DNA from: Prostheceraeus crozeri
Taxonomy: Eukaryota; Platyhelminthes; Polycladida; Euryleptidae
Direction of reading: 5' to 3'
DNA length: 64,000 bases
Assembly (NCBI GenBank): GCA_907163375.1
Contig: CAJQUW010000909.1
Location: 372,001-436,000, forward strand
A program made the translations under genes and the position numbers. Below, one piece after another: positions 63,038 to 64,000 of this stretch (position 1 is the stretch's first letter; each line of letters starts with the position of its first letter). Under the pieces are notes generated by a model. That model had not been told where the DNA came from. It saw nothing but the letters and a program-made list of their open reading frames with translations, and did not search any database.

Positions 63038-64000
63038 GTGAGTATGAAAGACTGTCGACATATTATTTTCTGTTATACTAGTCAATAGTCAGTTTTCTAT
63101 ATTCTAGTGATTCATATGGTAGCCTCCGTTCTATTGTAATAAACAATGAATCATACAACAATCATCGATCACTTCAATAAGTGCATTTTCAATTTTTACA
63201 ATGAGTATTAGTGTCATGTAACTATTTTCGGCTCTTCAATGTCGAATTCAATTTTTTATTTTACAAATGGTCTTTGAAACAGTCTATTTTCATGAAGCGT
63301 TATATATCACATATTCATCTCCGCATGATTTTTTATCTTAAATTCCAGGCGTGCACTTCAGATTGTGTATCAATCTATCTGTATATGCTCGTATCACAAT
63401 TTCTTCACAATGTTATATCATTCTATATACTAAAATGAAATGCGTAGTTTCAATCATTTTGATTTTATTTTTCTCTTGATCCATGAATTGCTGAAATGAG
63501 GAGATGGTCTGGAACCTCCATCGAAACGACTCAATTAGATTAAGGATTCGAATAGCAGTTGATATTTAAATACAAAATTGAGTAGGCTTTGATTTGGTGA
63601 ATTCTTGTCTCAAAAATGTAAGGAAGCTTCAAAAGAAATTACATGAAAACAGCAGTTTAATACTCTGACTTCCAAATCAAGCATCAAATCGACCTCATGT
63701 TTGTGCCACGAAAGGCTCAGGGTATTACGGCCGTGAAAAGGCAAAACGACGTATTTTAAAATACGTCATTTTGCCTTAACATGGTCATATGGGTAATTCA
63801 GTATGTGCATTTTCGTCTGAGATTAGTCAGTTATTTTAAACAAGAAAATATTGCTTTTTTAGGATATAACAATTTGGAATTATAAGCTACACATCAATGG
63901 AGCTAACTATCTCATCGCGGTCCGATGAAATATCTTTTTCTAATGAAACTATAAAACATATTTCATGTAACGATTAAATGCGTTTCATCTGATTGGCATT
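63038..64000. other. Start of HYDIN intron 23
   Basis: Follows donor GTGAGT at 63038. A candidate acceptor at about 63349 (AAATTCCAG) would open a frame that stops quickly with no HYDIN similarity, so no exon is called. Near 63745-63780 a small inverted repeat (AAAACGACGTATTTT / AAAATACGTCATTTT) is visible. Confidence 0.6.

Noticed and set aside
62558-63085. 175-codon minus-strand Ser/Phe-rich frame
   Set aside because: Antisense of the K/E-rich HYDIN coiled-coil exon; composition is a complement artefact.
63349-63438. Candidate HYDIN exon 24 after TTAAATTCCAG
   Set aside because: Frame runs to a stop without a usable donor and shows no HYDIN similarity.
1-64000. CRISPR arrays, bacterial operons, riboswitches or ribosome binding sites
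   Set aside because: Spliced eukaryotic gene and animal mobile elements throughout; no direct-repeat/spacer pattern seen.

Overview
This window is nuclear DNA from an animal, almost certainly an invertebrate. It is AT-rich and dominated by introns and transposon debris. It carries the 5' half of one large gene, the ciliary central-pair gene HYDIN, on the + strand. I can join 23 coding exons from the ATG at 3358 to a donor at 63038. Exon phases agree at every junction, and together they encode about 2,532 residues, roughly half of the ~5,100-residue human protein. Every exon has canonical splice sites except one intron with a GC donor. No exon contains a frameshift or stop, so the gene looks intact. 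Lineage is not resolved: the GGGAGATAAC-type repeat ends and the GGAAGGGCATCC motif in a tRNA-derived SINE recall molluscs and other lophotrochozoans, while the frequent AGGCCTA words recall echinoderms. Both impressions are from memory.

Layout. 1-3347: upstream flank with one repeat copy and probably an unseen 5' UTR exon. 3348-12740: exons 1-3; intron 1 holds head-to-head Penelope-like retroelement (PLE) fragments. 12741-24308: exons 4-7; introns hold a hammerhead ribozyme (minus strand), a MITE family, a LINE tail, a GC-rich inverted-repeat element and a hAT-like element. 24309-28561 (intron 7): an intact intronless antisense gene for an MS4A/CD20-like four-pass membrane protein, a 1.4-kb hAT-like element and a broken Tc1 transposase. 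28562-39864: exons 8-15, with an RTE-type LINE fragment, SINEs, an 816-bp element with a perfect 8-bp target duplication, a mariner-like element and a second LINE tail. 39865-46677 (intron 15, 6.8 kb): a fold-back element, a PLE remnant with 467-bp inverted arms around a GIY-YIG endonuclease, a 42-bp perfect palindrome, a tRNA-derived SINE carrying a hammerhead ribozyme, an inverted-repeat element and tRNA-like sequences. 46678-55100: exons 16-21. 55101-62214 (intron 21, 7.1 kb): inverted repeats and a SINE. 62215-63037: exons 22-23.

How the genes relate. The HYDIN part seen here consists of ASH/MSP-type beta-sandwich repeats, then an adenylate-kinase-like P-loop segment (exons 20-22) and a charged coiled coil (exon 23). 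This matches the order in vertebrate HYDIN, which builds the C2b projection of the axonemal central pair. The nested MS4A-like gene is the only other intact gene candidate. Everything else supported here is mobile-element material. The most notable parts are two well-formed hammerhead ribozymes in different repeat families.
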